A DNA stretch of 62,226 nt from Eubacteriaceae bacterium (GCA_017405085.1 JAFRBB010000034.1:1-62226), one strand, 5' to 3'; positions 1 to 8,073 are shown, counted from the first letter of the stretch. The notes: generated by a model not told the origin, from the letters alone. A program made the numbers and translations.

Positions 1-85
1 TGCAGCCCTGTGTCACCTGCAGAAGGGGATAGGTCGGCCAGTAAGGGCTGCGATATACTGTTTCCGTAAAATGCATATCTTCTCC
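1..85. other. Left edge, no gene; hairpin
   Basis: No coding region is supported here. An inverted repeat pairs GCAGCCCT (2-9) with AGGGCTGC (44-51). It lies just downstream of the minus-strand peroxiredoxin gene and could be its terminator, but no clear T-run follows. Confidence 0.4.
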
Positions 86-538
86 TTACGACAGTTCTTC
101 CAACATCTGGTCAGCGTTCTCTTTCGGCTTTACTCCGCCGAACGTCCTGATAATGATACCGTTTTCGTCGATCAGATAGGTCGACCGGATCAGGATTTTC
201 GTAGGCTTCCCGTCCTTGCCGGGTTTCAAGACATCATAGGCCGTAATGACTTCCAATGCCTCATCCGCAAGCAGCGGAAATGGCAGCCCATGCTTCTCTT
301 CAAAACGCTTGTGGGATTCCACGCTGTCTTTGCTCACGCCAAGAACCACCGCACCTTTTTCCTGTATCTGCGGATAGCGGTCACGGAAACTGCAGGCTTG
401 CGCGGTGCAGCCACCGGTCATATCCTTCGGGTAGAAGTATAGAATCACCTTTTTGCCCTTATAATCCGCCAGGGAGTGGACCTTTCCATTTTGATCCGGC
501 AGTAAAAAATCCGGTGCCTTACTTCCGATTTCCAGCAT
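86..538 (-). CDS. bcp: Thioredoxin-dependent thiol peroxidase (Bcp/PrxQ peroxiredoxin)
   Basis: A 150-residue cytosolic peroxiredoxin that reduces H2O2 and organic hydroperoxides using thioredoxin. The peroxidatic Cys44 lies in a PKDMTGGC motif and Cys49 is placed as the resolving cysteine of the PrxQ class. The ATG at 538 is chosen over an upstream in-frame ATG because it follows AGGAGG at normal spacing and gives the usual family length. It starts 5 bases after the OhrR-type gene, so the two are probably co-transcribed and peroxide-regulated. Confidence 0.93.
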   Translation of the reverse strand: MLEIGSKAPDFLLPDQNGKVHSLADYKGKKVILYFYPKDMTGGCTAQACSFRDRYPQIQEKGAVVLGVSKDSVESHKRFEEKHGLPFPLLADEALEVITAYDVLKPGKDGKPTKILIRSTYLIDENGIIIRTFGGVKPKENADQMLEELS

Positions 539-543
539 AATAT

Positions 544-1008
544 CTACCTCCTGCGCTTTTCGCTCATTTCTGCCAATGCGCGGTTTAAGAGATCCCGCAG
601 AAGATATAGTTCGTCTTCCGAAAGCGGAATGCAACCCTGCATCCGGGACGGGACATCAAGCGCCCTTTCCTTCAGACTCTTTCCTTCTGCCGTTAGGGAT
701 AGAAATAGTTTGTTCTCATTATTTTCCGGTCTGACGCGATTGATATATCCTGTCTTCTCCAGACGTTTCAGGAGTGGAGCGAGAGTACCGGAATCAAGAT
801 GTACCTTTTTCCCGAGCTCACCTTCTGTCATTTCTCCGAACTCCCAGAGAACCATCATTACGATATACTGAGTATATGTCAGGTTCAGCGGCTCCAGTGG
901 CTCTCTATACTGACGAACCACCTCTTTGGCACAGGCATACAACGGAAAACAGAGCTGATTTTCGAGAAGCAGGCTATCCTCATTTGTCTGTGTCAATGCA
1001 TTATTCAT
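544..1008 (-). CDS. MarR-family regulator, OhrR type
   Basis: A 154-residue winged-helix repressor. The N-terminal segment with a single Cys20 (LCFPLYAC) followed by YTQYIVMMVLWE is the signature of OhrR-type organic-peroxide sensors, in which this cysteine is oxidised and DNA is released. The wing/recognition region (about residues 60-95, SGTLAPLLKRLE) is intact. The gene directly precedes bcp, which fits peroxide-inducible expression. The OhrR assignment rests on the cysteine position; another MarR ligand cannot be excluded. Confidence 0.87.
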   Translation of the reverse strand: MNNALTQTNEDSLLLENQLCFPLYACAKEVVRQYREPLEPLNLTYTQYIVMMVLWEFGEMTEGELGKKVHLDSGTLAPLLKRLEKTGYINRVRPENNENKLFLSLTAEGKSLKERALDVPSRMQGCIPLSEDELYLLRDLLNRALAEMSEKRRR

Positions 1009-1021
1009 ATAGTTTAACCTT

Positions 1022-1080
1022 CTGTATTGCAGAAGAGACCGGCGCAGTTATTTCACAGCGTCGGCCTCTCAGATTGTTTC
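1022..1080 (-). terminator. Imperfect hairpin downstream of the small HTH gene
   Basis: On the minus strand GAGAGGCCGACGC pairs imperfectly with GCGCCGGTCTCTTC. The T-tract is poor, so it may be a leaky terminator between the flavoprotein/HTH genes and the OhrR/bcp pair. Confidence 0.35.
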
Positions 1081-1263
1081 TTACTTTTCAGCGGGTTCCC
1101 ACTTGCAGCGGACAGGAGATACAATAGAACCCTCCTTCTTCATCGCGGCAAAAGCCTTGTCCACGACCTTGCGGTCCAGACCGGTCAGTTCAGCCACTTT
1201 ACCCGCATTCAATGGCTCCCCGGCTTTTTTCATGGCTTCGAGGATGATAGTTTTCTCTTCCAT
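1081..1263 (-). CDS. Small winged-helix DNA-binding protein
   Basis: A 60-residue protein that is almost entirely one helix-turn-helix unit (AGKVAELTGLDRKVVDKAFAAMKK) with a short basic C-terminal strand containing one cysteine. No effector domain is present. It lies 27 bases after the flavoprotein gene on the same strand and has a GGAG-type ribosome site, so it is probably the last gene of a stress transcript. The target and signal are unknown; a role as accessory regulator of the ferritin/flavoprotein genes is inference from position. Confidence 0.7.
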   Translation of the reverse strand: MEEKTIILEAMKKAGEPLNAGKVAELTGLDRKVVDKAFAAMKKEGSIVSPVRCKWEPAEK

Positions 1264-1290
1264 ATTTCCAGGCTCCTTCTTTTCCTTTTT

Positions 1291-1800
1291 TCACTTAATC
1301 GTTGCAGCCCAGGCCTTGATCTCAGCAAGCTTTTGCTCATTCATGTTCTCTTCGCCGGAAAGCTTGCAGATGCCGCAATTTTCCATGCCCAGGAAGCCGG
1401 TCAGCTGCTTAAAGTAAGCCTCCGCTGTCTCAGTCATACCAGACCCGCTGCTCAGGAGCAGCGCTGCCTTGGTGGCTGCAGGTTTTCCGATGCAGTACAC
1501 GCGCTGGATCGCAGCGTGAAGCTGGGAGGTCAGCTCAGAATAATAGATGGGGGAAGCGAACACAAGCATATCTGCCCACTTATAGGCGTCAATGACCTGA
1601 GCCATATCGTCCTTCTGGATACACTGGCCTTCGCCTTTGCCGTGGCAGTATTCACAGGCCAGGCAGCCATTAATCTTCATTTTGCCAACATGAAGTACGC
1701 ATACCTCGTTGCCTGCACTCTCCGCGCCTTCCTTGAAAGCATCCACCATGGCCGAAGTATTCTGTTTGCGGGGACTTCCGTTCAAAATGGCAATCTTCAT
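1291..1800 (-). CDS. Flavodoxin-fold NAD(P)H-dependent oxidoreductase / Fe-S flavoprotein
   Basis: A 169-residue flavodoxin-like protein. GSPRKQNTSA (residues 9-18) is the FMN phosphate loop, and CX2CX2CX7C from about residue 47 matches the cluster motif of iron-sulfur flavoproteins (Isf), which pass electrons from ferredoxin to O2 or H2O2. FASPIYYSELTSQ is the conserved flavin-side strand. A GGGAGGAAAA ribosome site precedes the ATG. It sits between ferritin-like and HTH genes, which fits oxidative-stress electron transfer. The true electron acceptor is not visible. Confidence 0.85.
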   Translation of the reverse strand: MKIAILNGSPRKQNTSAMVDAFKEGAESAGNEVCVLHVGKMKINGCLACEYCHGKGEGQCIQKDDMAQVIDAYKWADMLVFASPIYYSELTSQLHAAIQRVYCIGKPAATKAALLLSSGSGMTETAEAYFKQLTGFLGMENCGICKLSGEENMNEQKLAEIKAWAATIK

Positions 1801-1818
1801 ATGTTTTCCTCCCGCTTC

Positions 1819-2280
1819 TTAGTCCATCTGCTCGATCAGATAGTTTTCATAGCCGATCTTTTCGATAATGAAAAGATGTTTTGCTACCCAGGCCCTGTGC
1901 TCAGACTCACATTCAACAAAGCTTTCCACGAGCTTTCTGGTGATGGAGTCATCCGTAAGAGAAGCTGCAATCTTTTCGAGCTCTTCTACGCCCTTCTGCT
2001 CCTTGAAGCCGTTGTCCCAATCCTTCAGGAGATCCTGAATCTCGCAGAAGATCGGCTGCTCGATGCATCCGAACACGGGCTGTCCGCCAAGGGCAACCAC
2101 TCTCTGAGTGCACTTTCTGGCTTCTTCGAGTTCTTCTTCCGCCTCTTCCTTGCAGCGATCCGCAAACTTTCCAAAGCCCTGGGCACGGAAGGTTGCCTCA
2201 TGGATATAATCCGCCTGAGAGCTGGAATACCACGCGATAGCATAATCGTTGAGCATCTTGATCTTTTCGTCGATAGTCAT
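1819..2280 (-). CDS. Ferritin-like / bacterioferritin-like protein
   Basis: About 153 residues forming a four-helix ferritin-like fold, with acidic stretches EEAEEELEEARK and ECESEHRAW as probable metal-ligand helices and a YIHEATFRAQGF helix. Start chosen at 2280 (MTIDEK) because AGGTATTG with AGGAGG lies just upstream; a longer in-frame ATG at 2331 would run into the operator palindrome. First gene of the flavoprotein/HTH transcript. It probably stores or oxidises iron to limit Fenton chemistry. The classical second-site histidine is not obvious, so subclass is uncertain. Confidence 0.75.
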   Translation of the reverse strand: MTIDEKIKMLNDYAIAWYSSSQADYIHEATFRAQGFGKFADRCKEEAEEELEEARKCTQRVVALGGQPVFGCIEQPIFCEIQDLLKDWDNGFKEQKGVEELEKIAASLTDDSITRKLVESFVECESEHRAWVAKHLFIIEKIGYENYLIEQMD

Positions 2281-2302
2281 AACAATACCTCCTGGTCGTT
2301 TC

Positions 2303-2362
2303 GTTGTTGTGCGCCTCATTGTTGTGCACAACTATAGGATAGCAGAGATATGCTTGCATATC
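2303..2362 (-). promoter_or_regulatory. Candidate operator region upstream of the ferritin-like gene
   Basis: Contains a perfect 12-bp palindrome GTTGTGCACAAC (2321-2332), a 15-bp-spaced direct repeat (GTTGTTGTGCGC 2303-2314 and ATTGTTGTGCAC 2318-2329), and a second perfect palindrome GATATGC-TT-GCATATC (2347-2362). These overlap the expected promoter and leader of the minus-strand stress genes and probably bind a dimeric regulator such as the OhrR-type, TetR or small HTH protein nearby. Confidence 0.5.
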
Positions 2363-2430
2363 GAGTTATAGATCAGGTGCTTTATAACAACGCGTTACAA
2401 ATCACCGAAATTATAAAGTTTATCAGCAGA

Positions 2431-2982
2431 CTACTGGCAGAGATAGGGCTTTAGCTTTTCTGGGATACACGCTTCCATTGCCGCTGCCACCTCTTCACAG
2501 GAGGCAGGTTTGCTGTCCATCAGCCATTCACACAAATACTGTCCTGTTCCATAGCAGTAGATCTTTATCAACGCAGTAAGATCTTCGGGAATACTTTTTG
2601 TTTCATTCTTTTTCCTGACCTCGTCCATGATATATCCGATGTTCATTTTTGTCATCTGGTTGATAAAGGAATCCCTTCCGCTGGTATGTTTAAGTGCATT
2701 GACCATATACTTATGGTTCGCGGCATAATAGCGCAGGCCGTCCAGAAGTGTATCCTTCCATAGATATCCGTCGTACCCGATCTTGTCCACGTTTTTCTGC
2801 GCCTCCTGGACATAGATCCACGCAATCAGATCGTACTTGTCCTTGAAATGACGGTAAAAGGTCGGACTCGTCATGGAACAGTTTTCCGTTATATCGGCAA
2901 TCGTGATCTTGCTGATAGGCTTGGTCTGTGAAAGCTCCTTGAACGATTCAGCAAGGATTTCTTTTGTAGTTTTACGCTTCAT
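2431..2982 (-). CDS. TetR/AcrR-family transcriptional regulator
   Basis: A 183-residue regulator. Residues 1-50 form the TetR HTH (ISKITIADITENCSMTSPTFYRHFKDKYDLIAWIY); the C-terminal all-helical ligand domain resembles the TetR_C/DhaS-like type. It is oriented toward the ferritin-like gene, and a TGACA-N5-TGTCA palindrome lies 24 bases before its start, suggesting autorepression. Ligand and regulon are unknown. Confidence 0.88.
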   Translation of the reverse strand: MKRKTTKEILAESFKELSQTKPISKITIADITENCSMTSPTFYRHFKDKYDLIAWIYVQEAQKNVDKIGYDGYLWKDTLLDGLRYYAANHKYMVNALKHTSGRDSFINQMTKMNIGYIMDEVRKKNETKSIPEDLTALIKIYCYGTGQYLCEWLMDSKPASCEEVAAAMEACIPEKLKPYLCQ

Positions 2983-3005
2983 GAGTACACTTCTACCTTC
3001 TCTCT

Positions 3006-3020
3006 TGACAGGACTTGTCA
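3006..3020 (-). promoter_or_regulatory. TetR-type operator candidate TGACA-N5-TGTCA
   Basis: A perfect 5-bp inverted repeat with a 5-bp spacer, 24 bases upstream of the tetR start codon. Size and position fit an autoregulatory TetR operator. Confidence 0.45.
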
Positions 3021-3063
3021 GCCCAGCATGACTTCTGCTCCACTATATAGTTCATCTCTGCAA

Positions 3064-3182
3064 ACATCTAAATCACAGCCTCAACTCGCTGTTATCCAAA
3101 TCACTAACTCAACCCTACGGCAAAAACATCTAAATCGGCCACTCAACCCTATGACATCCAAATGGCCTACTCAACCCTCCGG
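3064..3182. repeat. Four imperfect tandem repeats (28/34-bp, 62-bp dimer)
   Basis: Units start at 3064, 3092, 3126 and 3154. Each opens with a version of ACATCTAAATC and ends with a version of ACTCAACCCT. Spacing is 28, 34, 28 bases, so it reads as a 62-bp dimer present twice. Units 3 and 4 are closest to each other in their ends. Confidence 0.6.
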
Positions 3183-3290
3183 CAAGGGCCTTGGATCAGT
3201 TTAGTCAGAGCGTTTTTTAGGCCAAAATCTGCCCTTTAGCACTGATGCCAAATTGCCCGGGAAGCCCGTATTTCCGCGCTTTTTCCGCGA

Positions 3291-4655
3291 TCAGCCCTGA
3301 ATGCGCGACATCAATACTACCGTCTCGACATGCCCCGTCTGAGGGAACATATCAAAAGCCCGAACCCGCGTGAGATGAAATCCACCGAGTTCAAGTCTTT
3401 TGATGTCCCGGGCCAAAGTTGCCGGATCACAAGAGACATACACCAGACGCTTGGCGCCGGAATCAATGATCGTTTCGATCAGGCTCTCGGCGCAGCCCTT
3501 TCTCGGCGGGTCAACGACAATCACGTTGGGACATCCCTCATCGGCCATTCGCTCGGGAAGAAGCGCTTCCGCTTTTCCCGCGTAAAACACCGCGTTTTCA
3601 ATGCCGTTCGCTTCGGCGTTGACGCGGGCGTCCTTGACCGCGGAGGGGACAATCTCAATACCCACCACCTTTTCGCAGGCCCTCGCCATACACAAGCCAA
3701 TGGTGCCGGTTCCGCAATAGAGATCATACACCGTCTCTTTACCGGAAAGTTCTGCGAAATCAATGACTTCGCGGTAAAGATTTTCCGTTTGAGCCGTGTT
3801 CACCTGAAAAAAAGATTCGGGAGAAACTCGAAAATCAAGGCCGAGCAGGGACTCATTCAAATAAGGCGAGCCAAACAAAGTCTCGGAGGTCGTCCCCATG
3901 ACACGGTTGCCCCGCCCCGGGTTTATATTAAGCGTGAGTCCAATGAGGCCGGAAATATTTTGTCTAAAAAATTTGACAGCTTTTTGCCAGTCGAAATCTT
4001 TTTTGGCCGTCACTACAAAAGTTAAAAGTGTCTCATTGTGCCCGTTATGTCTGACAACCACGCCCCGAAGAATACCCCGATGGCTTTTTTCATCATAAAC
4101 AGAAATGCCGCTCTTCGTGATCCACTGAGAAAGCGCGGTAATAATTTCCCGGGGATTTCCGCCTTCAATGAGGCAATCGTCAATCGGAATAACGCGGTGA
4201 CTTCCCTTAGCGTAAAAACCGATGCCCGCCGCGCTCACCTTATATTGCGCCTTATTGCGATAACGAAATGGACCGGGTGAAGCCTGGATGGGCAACATCT
4301 CATAAGACCCTTCGTCAATGCCCGCAATGTGAGAAAGGGCCGCGGTGACGGTTTTCTGTTTGTATTCAATCTGAGCGGCATAGGTCATATGACTTCGGCT
4401 ACAGCCTCCGCAGGCACCAAAAAAAGGGCACCCGGACTGAGTGCGGGTGCGGCACTCCGAATTGCGCAACGTCTCAGCGCGATGTCCTTTTAAATATTGT
4501 TGTTTGACCGCGGTAATTCGGACGAGCACTCGCTCGCCCGGAACAGCGTCTTCACAAAAGACCGTCATGCCGTCGATATGCCCGACACCTTCACCGCTGA
4601 TTGTAATATCCGTGATGTCAATCTCATAAAAATCGCCGACTTTAAACATTGTCAT
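3291..4655 (-). CDS. rlmD: 23S rRNA (uracil-C5)-methyltransferase, RumA/RlmD (TrmA) family
   Basis: A 454-residue SAM-dependent RNA methyltransferase that makes m5U in 23S rRNA. Residues 1-60 form a TRAM RNA-binding domain. The cysteine set CX7CX5CX2C (CPFFGACGGC, about residues 68-86) matches the Fe-S site of RumA. SAM motifs are DLYCGTGTIGL and VDPPRKGC, and the catalytic cysteine is Cys409 in SCDPATLARD. Its ATG overlaps the TGA of the DtxR-type gene (ATGA), so translation is coupled. Gram-positive homologues may modify both U747 and U1939 (RlmCD), which sequence alone does not settle. Confidence 0.9.
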   Translation of the reverse strand: MTMFKVGDFYEIDITDITISGEGVGHIDGMTVFCEDAVPGERVLVRITAVKQQYLKGHRAETLRNSECRTRTQSGCPFFGACGGCSRSHMTYAAQIEYKQKTVTAALSHIAGIDEGSYEMLPIQASPGPFRYRNKAQYKVSAAGIGFYAKGSHRVIPIDDCLIEGGNPREIITALSQWITKSGISVYDEKSHRGILRGVVVRHNGHNETLLTFVVTAKKDFDWQKAVKFFRQNISGLIGLTLNINPGRGNRVMGTTSETLFGSPYLNESLLGLDFRVSPESFFQVNTAQTENLYREVIDFAELSGKETVYDLYCGTGTIGLCMARACEKVVGIEIVPSAVKDARVNAEANGIENAVFYAGKAEALLPERMADEGCPNVIVVDPPRKGCAESLIETIIDSGAKRLVYVSCDPATLARDIKRLELGGFHLTRVRAFDMFPQTGHVETVVLMSRIQG

Positions 4656-5059
4656 GCCTTCGATTTTTCCTCCAATGCTTGTTTCATTTGTTCAAACGTC
4701 TCATCGCTGATGACATGTTCGATACAACAGGCATCTTCCTCCGCCGTCGCGGCGTCGACATGAAGAATTTCGTGAATATAACGGGTGATGGTCACATGTT
4801 TATCATAAACAGCGATGGCCACTCGTTCACCTTCCGGCGTCAAGAAAATACGGCCGTATCGTTCATGATCCACAAACCCTTTTTCTTTCAGGCGTCTGAC
4901 GGCATCGGTAGCGCTGGCCTTTTTCACGCCCATCCCTTCGGCAATATCCGTCAATCGCACACCTTCGTTGGTATCGCGGTGATGAAGATAAATCATTTCT
5001 AAATAATCTTCTATGGATTCGGTCAGTTTATCGATGTCTTTTTTGTTGTGTTCGATCAT
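4652..5059 (-). CDS. DtxR/MntR-family metal-dependent repressor
   Basis: A 135-residue metalloregulator lacking the SH3 tail, as in MntR. The HTH spans about residues 38-60 (RLTDIAEGMGVKKASATDAVRRL). Ligand positions are mixed: SIEDYLE carries the Asp/Glu pair seen in MntR, while DACCIEH puts a cysteine where DtxR has Cys102. Metal choice (Mn or Fe) is therefore open. It overlaps the ygiQ end by 32 bases and rlmD by 4 bases, and has its own AAAGGAAAG ribosome site. No metal transporter lies next to it. Confidence 0.85.
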   Translation of the reverse strand: MIEHNKKDIDKLTESIEDYLEMIYLHHRDTNEGVRLTDIAEGMGVKKASATDAVRRLKEKGFVDHERYGRIFLTPEGERVAIAVYDKHVTITRYIHEILHVDAATAEEDACCIEHVISDETFEQMKQALEEKSKA

Positions 5060-6899
5060 GGTTATTCTTTCCTTTTCGTTTTTTTGATTTCGGTCGAATA
5101 CTAATCTGTCCTAAATGCCGTTTTGAACTTTGCCTCGGAGGAATCAGCGCGTCTTTTCCAAAGCCGATTAAATCTTTCCGTCCGAGTTTTAAAAGCGCCT
5201 CTTTGACCAGGGCGTAATTTTCCGGTTTTTGAACCTGCAAAAGGGCGCGTTGAAGCTGTTTTTCTCTTCCTTTCGGGACATGCACGGGCTGCATGGTGAA
5301 AGGATCGTATCCCGTGTAATACATGGCCGTGGCGATGGAACCCGGGGTCGGATAAAAATCCTGCACCTGTTCGGGAATCGCGTGAGTATCCCTGAAAAAA
5401 AGCGCGAGGTCCAGAGCGTCAGCCAAAGTCGTTCCGGGATGACTGCTGATAAAATAGGGCACAATGTATTGATTTTTGCCGTATGCCGCAGTCAATTTAT
5501 TAAAGCGACGGACAAATTGAAGATATTGATCAAAATCGGGCTTGCGCATTAAAGAGAGCACATGGTCACAGATATGTTCCGGAGCCACCCGAAGCTGACC
5601 GCTGACGTGATGCTTCACGATGCTCTCAAGCAATTTGCTTTTGTGGTCGAGCAAAAGATAATCATAGCGGATGCCGGAACGGATGAAGACTTTTTTGACG
5701 CCGGGAAGGGCCCGAAGCTCAGCTAAAAGATGGGCGTAATCCGTCTCATCGGCGTCAAGATTGGGACAAGGCTTGGGAAACAAACATTCCCGATGCCTGC
5801 ACACCCCGGATTTTCGTTGCTTATCGCATGCCGGATGGAAAAAATTGGCCGTCGGCCCGCCCACATCGTGGATATAACCTTTAAAACCGGGAAGCGCCGT
5901 CATGGCCTTCGCTTCTTTGAGAATCGATTTTTCGCTGCGGGCGGAAATCATTCGGCCCTGATGAAGCGCAATGGCGCAAAAGGCGCAATTACCGAAGCAT
6001 CCACGATTGACCGTCAGGCTGAAACGCACCTCCGAAAGGCAGGGAATCTCATCCCCCGGCGTAAGCTGCGCGCCGGTGTACGCGTAGTCATACACATCAT
6101 CCATTTCTATTTCAGAAAGGGGCATTTGCGCCGGATTTTGAATAAAAAACCGATGCCCCACTGCCTGATAGTATGGATAGTCAAAATAAGCGTCATTTGA
6201 ATGATAAATCAACGCAGCCATTTTGGCAAAGGCTTTTTTGTCGGCTTTGACGTCCTCGAAGCTCGGCAGGCCGACCCCTTCATCGGGAGGTGACGCGGTC
6301 ATCACCCCGGTTCCCCGGATATAGGTCAGATCACCAATGGATAGACCGGCTTCCAGGGCTTCGGCAATTTCCACCGTCGCCTTCTCCCCCATGCCGTAGA
6401 CCAAAAGGTCGGCACCGCAATCAGCCAGAATCGGCCGTCTCACCGTATCCTGCCAATAATCATAGTGGGCAAACCGCCTGAGACTCGCCTCGATGCCGCC
6501 GACAACGATCGGCACCTTGTCAAAAATCCGTCTGATCATCTGACAATAAACGATGACCGCCCGATCGGGACGTCTGCCGTGTTTGCCACCGGGGGTGTAG
6601 GCATCATCCCGTCTGATTTTTTTATTGACCGTATAATGGCAAACCATGGAATCCATATTGCCGGAGCTGACCATAAAAGCATGTCTCGGTCTGCCAAAAA
6701 CCTTAAAGTCGGCTTCGTTCCGCCAATCAGGCTGCGCAATGACACCGACGCGAAAGCCGCGGCGGGCGAGCACCCCGGCGATAATTGCCGATCCGAAAGA
6801 CGAATGATCGACAAAAGCGTCACCGGTGACCATGATAAAATCGACAAAATCCCAGCCTCTTTCAGCCATTTCCTTAGCGTTTGTCGGATACGCTTTCAT
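5028..6899 (-). CDS. YgiQ-family radical SAM protein
   Basis: A 623-residue UPF0313 protein. The 4Fe-4S/SAM motif CX3CX2C (RGCFGNCAFC) lies at about residues 305-314, preceded by an N-terminal B12-binding-like region (VTGDAFVDHSSFG) and followed by a radical SAM barrel with a second cysteine cluster CDKQRKSGVCRHRECLFPKPC. The basic C-terminal tail is rich in Lys and Ser. The family's reaction is not established to my knowledge. It starts inside the cobS stop codon (ATGA), so it is translationally coupled to a cobalamin gene, which may hint at a corrinoid link. Confidence 0.88.
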   Translation of the reverse strand: MKAYPTNAKEMAERGWDFVDFIMVTGDAFVDHSSFGSAIIAGVLARRGFRVGVIAQPDWRNEADFKVFGRPRHAFMVSSGNMDSMVCHYTVNKKIRRDDAYTPGGKHGRRPDRAVIVYCQMIRRIFDKVPIVVGGIEASLRRFAHYDYWQDTVRRPILADCGADLLVYGMGEKATVEIAEALEAGLSIGDLTYIRGTGVMTASPPDEGVGLPSFEDVKADKKAFAKMAALIYHSNDAYFDYPYYQAVGHRFFIQNPAQMPLSEIEMDDVYDYAYTGAQLTPGDEIPCLSEVRFSLTVNRGCFGNCAFCAIALHQGRMISARSEKSILKEAKAMTALPGFKGYIHDVGGPTANFFHPACDKQRKSGVCRHRECLFPKPCPNLDADETDYAHLLAELRALPGVKKVFIRSGIRYDYLLLDHKSKLLESIVKHHVSGQLRVAPEHICDHVLSLMRKPDFDQYLQFVRRFNKLTAAYGKNQYIVPYFISSHPGTTLADALDLALFFRDTHAIPEQVQDFYPTPGSIATAMYYTGYDPFTMQPVHVPKGREKQLQRALLQVQKPENYALVKEALLKLGRKDLIGFGKDALIPPRQSSKRHLGQISIRPKSKKRKGKNNHDRTQQKRHR

Positions 6900-7663
6900 G
6901 GGATAAGCCTCAAAAACAATTCGGCATGGGGCAAAAGGTAGGCCATGACCGTCACATAGACCACTTGCGTGACCTCAATGGTCAGCCCGATGGTGTCTCC
7001 GGTAAAACCGCCGATTTTTCGAATTAAGACCCACATCATCAAAAGATTAATGAGAGCCGTCAACAAAAACCCAACCACGCCGACAATGCCAAGGGCAAAA
7101 AACGACAAAACGGCAATACCCAGACAATAGAGCAGCGCGAGGCTTTTTTTGTTCACAGCTATAAAGGCCTTGCCAAGGCCTCCCCCATCCGGCGCCGCGG
7201 GGGAAAGACTGCCCGATTGGATGGCCATATAGCGCCCGATAACAGGCATCATCAAAAAGACCATGGGGCGATTGTAAGGCAGCACCGAAGCATAAGCCGC
7301 AAAAGCCGTCATGAAAATGACGATAAGCCCGATCGCCCCGAAAGCGCCGAGTCGGCTGTCTTTCATGATTTGCATCATTTTTTCATGATCTCTCGCCGAG
7401 AAAATCGCGTCGACAGTATCGGCCACGCCGTCAAAATGAAGACCGCCGGTCATCGCCAAATAGCAGAGGATCAACATGACGGCGCCAAGCATAGCGTTGC
7501 CCGTAAAAGACAGGCCGTAAGCGAGTGCGGAGAGGACCGCCCCGATAAAAAATCCGACAACGGGCATCAAAAGCATGGAAGAAAAAAATTCTTCCTCTGA
7601 AACATCCTTCACATTAATGGGGATTCTGGTGAAAAAAGAAATGGCTATTAATAGTTTGCGCAA
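6896..7663 (-). CDS. cobS: Adenosylcobinamide-GDP ribazoletransferase
   Basis: A 255-residue integral membrane enzyme that joins adenosylcobinamide-GDP to alpha-ribazole in the last steps of cobalamin assembly. The family motif GGLHFDGVADTVDAIFS (about residues 72-88) and SRLGAFG are present, with six or so membrane segments. The start is a TTG at 7663 behind AAGGAGA. No other cob genes lie in the window, so it probably completes a salvaged or elsewhere-made corrinoid that serves MetH and related methyltransferases. Confidence 0.92.
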   Translation of the reverse strand: MRKLLIAISFFTRIPINVKDVSEEEFFSSMLLMPVVGFFIGAVLSALAYGLSFTGNAMLGAVMLILCYLAMTGGLHFDGVADTVDAIFSARDHEKMMQIMKDSRLGAFGAIGLIVIFMTAFAAYASVLPYNRPMVFLMMPVIGRYMAIQSGSLSPAAPDGGGLGKAFIAVNKKSLALLYCLGIAVLSFFALGIVGVVGFLLTALINLLMMWVLIRKIGGFTGDTIGLTIEVTQVVYVTVMAYLLPHAELFLRLIP

Positions 7664-7710
7664 AACGCTCTCCTTCGTGTAAAACTGTCTCCCATTTTAT
7701 CAAATTACGC

Positions 7711-7750
7711 AAAAATACAAAAGGCTGCACCCAAAAGATATGCAGCCCTT
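7711..7750 (-). terminator. Intrinsic terminator of ptsH
   Basis: On the minus strand AAGGGCTGCA pairs with TGCAGCCTT, followed by TTGTATTTTT. It sits 18 bases after the ptsH stop. Confidence 0.85.
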
Positions 7751-7767
7751 AAGGAGATATATCGAAA

Positions 7768-8040
7768 TTATTCATCGGGTAGATCAAATTTTCGTGCGAT
7801 CAGGTCAATGAGCTTGTTCATGGCGGCTTCTTCGTCATCACCGGAAACCTCAATGAGGATGTCGTCCCCTTGTTGGACAGCCAAAATCATCACACCCATA
7901 ATGCTTTTCGCGTTAACCCGGGTTGATCCTTTGCTGATATATATGTCGCTTGAAAATTGATTGGCCGTCTGTACAAACAGCGATGCCGGTTTGGCGTGAA
8001 GCCCCGCCCGGTTGACGATAGTTACTTTTTGACTGATCAC
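7768..8040 (-). CDS. ptsH: Phosphocarrier protein HPr
   Basis: A 90-residue PTS phosphocarrier. Starting at the GTG at 8040, just behind AGGAGGGAGAAAT, puts the active His at position 15 (NRAGLHAKPA) and the regulatory serine at position 46 (NAKSIMG), exactly as in canonical HPr. Ser46 implies HPr kinase control and a role in carbon catabolite repression. It is a single-gene unit without ptsI next to it, which is common in Clostridia. Confidence 0.95.
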   Translation of the reverse strand: MISQKVTIVNRAGLHAKPASLFVQTANQFSSDIYISKGSTRVNAKSIMGVMILAVQQGDDILIEVSGDDEEAAMNKLIDLIARKFDLPDE

Positions 8041-8073
8041 ATTTCTCCCTCCTATCGATTGTTTTTCGGTTAC

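Larger units (their letters stand above)
2983..3290. other. Intergenic region with operator and tandem repeats
   Basis: No gene is supported. It holds the TetR-type palindrome at 3006-3020 and four imperfect repeat units at 3064-3182 (separate entries). The rest (3190-3290) shows only a T-run and short GC-rich stretches near the end of rlmD. Confidence 0.6.

Noticed and set aside
1027..2337. A 436-codon plus-strand frame across the stress island
   Set aside because: It is antisense to four recognisable genes with good ribosome sites and shows no domain.
3064..3182. Possible mini CRISPR array
   Set aside because: Unit spacing is uneven, the repeats are imperfect throughout, there are no unique spacers of constant length, and no cas gene is near.
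7119..7600. Plus-strand frame opposite cobS
   Set aside because: It mirrors the codon bias of cobS and lacks a ribosome site or recognisable domain.
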